Source of the DNA: Acetobacteraceae bacterium
Lineage (GTDB): Bacteria > Pseudomonadota > Alphaproteobacteria > Acetobacterales > Acetobacteraceae
Reading direction: 5' to 3'
DNA length: 6,476 nucleotides
Assembly (NCBI GenBank): GCA_947476855.1
Contig: CANJSR010000293.1
Location: 1 to 6,476 of the forward strand
The notes below the pieces were generated by a model. That model was not told the DNA's origin. It was given only the letters and a program-made list of their open reading frames with translations, and made no database searches. The translations under genes and the position numbers were made by a program. Numbering within the stretch: position 1 is the stretch's first letter; each line of letters starts with the position of its first letter. Shown here in pieces: positions 4,321 to 6,476 of this stretch.

Positions 4321-6476
4321 ATGGCCGGCTCCATCCACGTCCGCGGCGCGCGTGAGCACAACCTCAAGAACGTGGATGTCGAGCTCCCGCGGGACAAGCT
4401 GACCGTCCTGACGGGGCTGTCCGGCTCGGGCAAGTCGTCGTTGGCGTTCGACACGATCTACGCGGAAGGCCAGCGCCGCTATGTCGAGTCGCTGTCCGCC
4501 TATGCCCGCCAGTTCCTGGAACTGATGGGCAAGCCGGACGTGGACGCGATCGACGGGTTGTCGCCGGCCATTTCGATCGAGCAGAAGACGACCTCGAAGA
4601 ACCCGCGCTCGACCGTCGGCACGGTGACGGAAATCCACGACTACATGCGCCTGCTCTGGGCGCGGGTGGGCGTGCCTTATTCCCCGGCCACCGGCCTGCC
4701 GATCGAGGCGCAGACGGTCAGCCAGATGGTCGACCGCGTCATGGCGATGCCGGAGGGGACGCGGCTGCTGCTGCTCGCCCCCGTCGTGCGCGACCGCAAG
4801 GGCGAATACCGCAAGGAACTCGCCGAACTGCAACGCCGTGGGTTCACGCGGGTGAAGGTCGACGGGACGTTGTACGAGATCGCCGAGGTCCCGGCGCTGA
4901 ACCGCAAGACCAAGCATGAGATCGAGGCGGTGGTAGACCGCATCGTGGTCCGCGACGGCCTGGCCTCTCGGCTGGCGGACAGTTTCGAAACCGCGCTCGC
5001 GCTGTCCGACGGGATTGTCTACGCCGAGAACGCGGATGGTGGCGATCGGACCGTGTTCTCCTCCCGCTTCGCCTGTCCGGTGTCCGGCTTCACGCTGGAG
5101 GAGATCGAGCCGCGACTGTTCAGCTTCAACTCTCCGCACGGCGCCTGCCCGGCCTGCGACGGGCTGGGGGTTGAGACGTTCTTCGACCCGATGCTGGTTG
5201 TGCCCGACGAACGCCTGTCGATCGCCGATGGCGCGGTCGCCCCCTGGACTGGGGCGAAAAGCCCGTATTACGACCAGACCCTGCAAGCCATGGCGCGCCA
5301 CTATAAGGTGACGACACGAACCCCCTGGCAGGACCTTCCCGACCGCGCCCGCGACGCGATCCTGTATGGCACCGGGGACGAAGCGGTCGAATTCACCTAC
5401 AAGGACGGCGTCCGCGCCTATTCCGTCACCAAGCCGTTCGAGGGCGTGCTGCGGAACCTCGAACGCCGCAGCAAGGAAACCGACAGCGCCTGGGTGCGGG
5501 AGGAACTGTCCCGCTACCAGGCCGAGAAGCCCTGCGTCGTCTGCGCCGGTGCTCGGCTCAAGCCGCAGGCCCTGTCGGTGCGGGTGGCGGGCAAGCACAT
5601 CGCCGATGCCTCCGACCTGTCGATCCGCGATGCCCTGCCGTGGTTCCAGGAGGTGCTGCCGCAACTGACCGCCCAGCGCCAGGAAATCGCCCGCCGTATC
5701 CTGCGGGAGATCGTGGACCGGTTGCAGTTCCTGATGGATGTCGGGCTCGACTACCTGACCCTGTCGCGCGGGTCGGCCACGCTGTCGGGCGGGGAGTCCC
5801 AGCGCATCCGGCTGGCCAGCCAGATCGGCTCCGGCCTGACCGGGGTGCTGTATGTGCTGGACGAACCCTCCATCGGGCTGCACCAGCGTGACAACGAACG
5901 TCTTCTCGGCACGCTGCGGCGCCTGCGGGACCTCGGCAACACCGTCCTGGTGGTAGAGCATGACGAGGACGCGATCCGCGCGGCCGATCACGTCGTGGAT
6001 ATGGGCCCGGCCGCCGGAATCCATGGCGGCTATGTCGTGGCCCAGGGCACGCCAGCCGAGGTCGCGGCCAACCCGAAATCCCTGACCGGGGACTATCTGT
6101 CCGGCCGCCGCCGGATCGAGGTGCCGGCGATGCGCCGCCCCGTGCAGAAGGACCGCATCCTTCGCGTCGTCGGCGCCAAGGGCAACAACCTCAAGGACGT
6201 GACGGCGGAATTCCCCCTCGGCACCTTCACCTGCGTCACCGGCGTGTCCGGCGGCGGCAAGTCCACTTTGGTGATCGATACGCTGTACAAGGCGACGGCG
6301 CGCCGACTGATGGGCTCGGGCGAGGTGCCGACGGCCTATGACCGGATCGAGGGAATGGATCTGATCGACAAGATCATCGACATCGACCAGTCCCCGATCG
6401 GCCGAACCCCGCGATCCAACCCCGCGACCTATACCGACCTGTTCGCCCCGATCCGCGACTGGTTCGCCGAACTGCC
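4321..6476 (+). CDS. uvrA: UvrABC excinuclease subunit A (3' end outside window)
   Basis: UvrA is the damage-sensing ATPase of nucleotide excision repair: a UvrA dimer finds bulky lesions and loads UvrB. The frame is open from ATG 4321 to the window edge, giving 718 codons plus two bases of a protein usually near 950 residues. Visible elements: Walker A of the first ATPase, GLSGSGKSS (32-40, K38); [10 protein letters not shown]; the UvrB-binding and insertion region (about 115-400), with CPVS (252-255) and a later CPAC; a CVVC pair (405-408); the first ABC signature LSGGE (488-492); Walker B VLDEP (D514, E515); H547 in VVEHDED; and the second Walker [10 protein letters not shown] (641-649, K647). 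Numbering runs one residue ahead of E. coli UvrA. AAGGGA (4303-4308), 12 bases upstream, is a modest ribosome site. The second signature and C-terminal zinc finger lie beyond the window. A LexA operator lies 35 bases upstream, so SOS induction is likely. Confidence 0.98.
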   Translation, partial: MAGSIHVRGAREHNLKNVDVELPRDKLTVLTGLSGSGKSSLAFDTIYAEGQRRYVESLSAYARQFLELMGKPDVDAIDGLSPAISIEQKTTSKNPRSTVGTVTEIHDYMRLLWARVGVPYSPATGLPIEAQTVSQMVDRVMAMPEGTRLLLLAPVVRDRKGEYRKELAELQRRGFTRVKVDGTLYEIAEVPALNRKTKHEIEAVVDRIVVRDGLASRLADSFETALALSDGIVYAENADGGDRTVFSSRFACPVSGFTLEEIEPRLFSFNSPHGACPACDGLGVETFFDPMLVVPDERLSIADGAVAPWTGAKSPYYDQTLQAMARHYKVTTRTPWQDLPDRARDAILYGTGDEAVEFTYKDGVRAYSVTKPFEGVLRNLERRSKETDSAWVREELSRYQAEKPCVVCAGARLKPQALSVRVAGKHIADASDLSIRDALPWFQEVLPQLTAQRQEIARRILREIVDRLQFLMDVGLDYLTLSRGSATLSGGESQRIRLASQIGSGLTGVLYVLDEPSIGLHQRDNERLLGTLRRLRDLGNTVLVVEHDEDAIRAADHVVDMGPAAGIHGGYVVAQGTPAEVAANPKSLTGDYLSGRRRIEVPAMRRPVQKDRILRVVGAKGNNLKDVTAEFPLGTFTCVTGVSGGGKSTLVIDTLYKATARRLMGSGEVPTAYDRIEGMDLIDKIIDIDQSPIGRTPRSNPATYTDLFAPIRDWFAEL

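Noticed and set aside
4063..6024. Minus-strand open frame of 653 codons opposite uvrA
   Set aside because: It is the antisense shadow of uvrA, whose motifs are unmistakable, and it also runs across the ssb-uvrA spacer and into the start of ssb.

Overview
This 6.5 kb, GC-rich window has the gene content, codon use and protein sequences of an alphaproteobacterial chromosome (Rhodobacterales- or Rhodospirillales-like). The PyrE tail, the SSB and the UvrA all read as alphaproteobacterial. Two sites match the alphaproteobacterial LexA operator (GAAC-N7-GAAC, the complement of GTTC-N7-GTTC). I see no tRNA, rRNA, insertion sequence or CRISPR array. The region looks like ordinary chromosome, with a few odd details.

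Layout, left to right. (1) The 3' end of pyrE (orotate phosphoribosyltransferase, 1-375, +), followed by a strong GC hairpin terminator. (2) A small gene of unknown function (464-778, +) that starts 12 bases after a perfect LexA operator. (3) A membrane-anchored, stand-alone glutamate-synthase-domain flavoprotein (866-2284, +), with a 17-bp tandem duplication across its stop codon. (4) About 380 bp with no convincing gene. (5) A ten-helix DMT/EamA-family transporter (2663-3529, +). (6) A convergent hairpin, then ssb (3602-4159, -). (7) A 161-bp divergent spacer with a second perfect LexA operator, then uvrA (4321 to the window end, +), cut off after about 718 codons.

Functionally, the right half is a DNA-damage unit: ssb and uvrA diverge from a shared SOS control region, as they do in many proteobacteria. 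The left operator suggests that the unknown 104-residue protein is also an SOS product. It carries a QLELP sequence near its N terminus that resembles sliding-clamp-binding peptides. This is the best candidate here for something undescribed. The second notable point is that the glutamate-synthase-like protein appears to lack the third cysteine of the family's iron-sulfur motif. The pyrE fragment, the flavoprotein and the transporter show no clear functional link to each other or to the repair genes.
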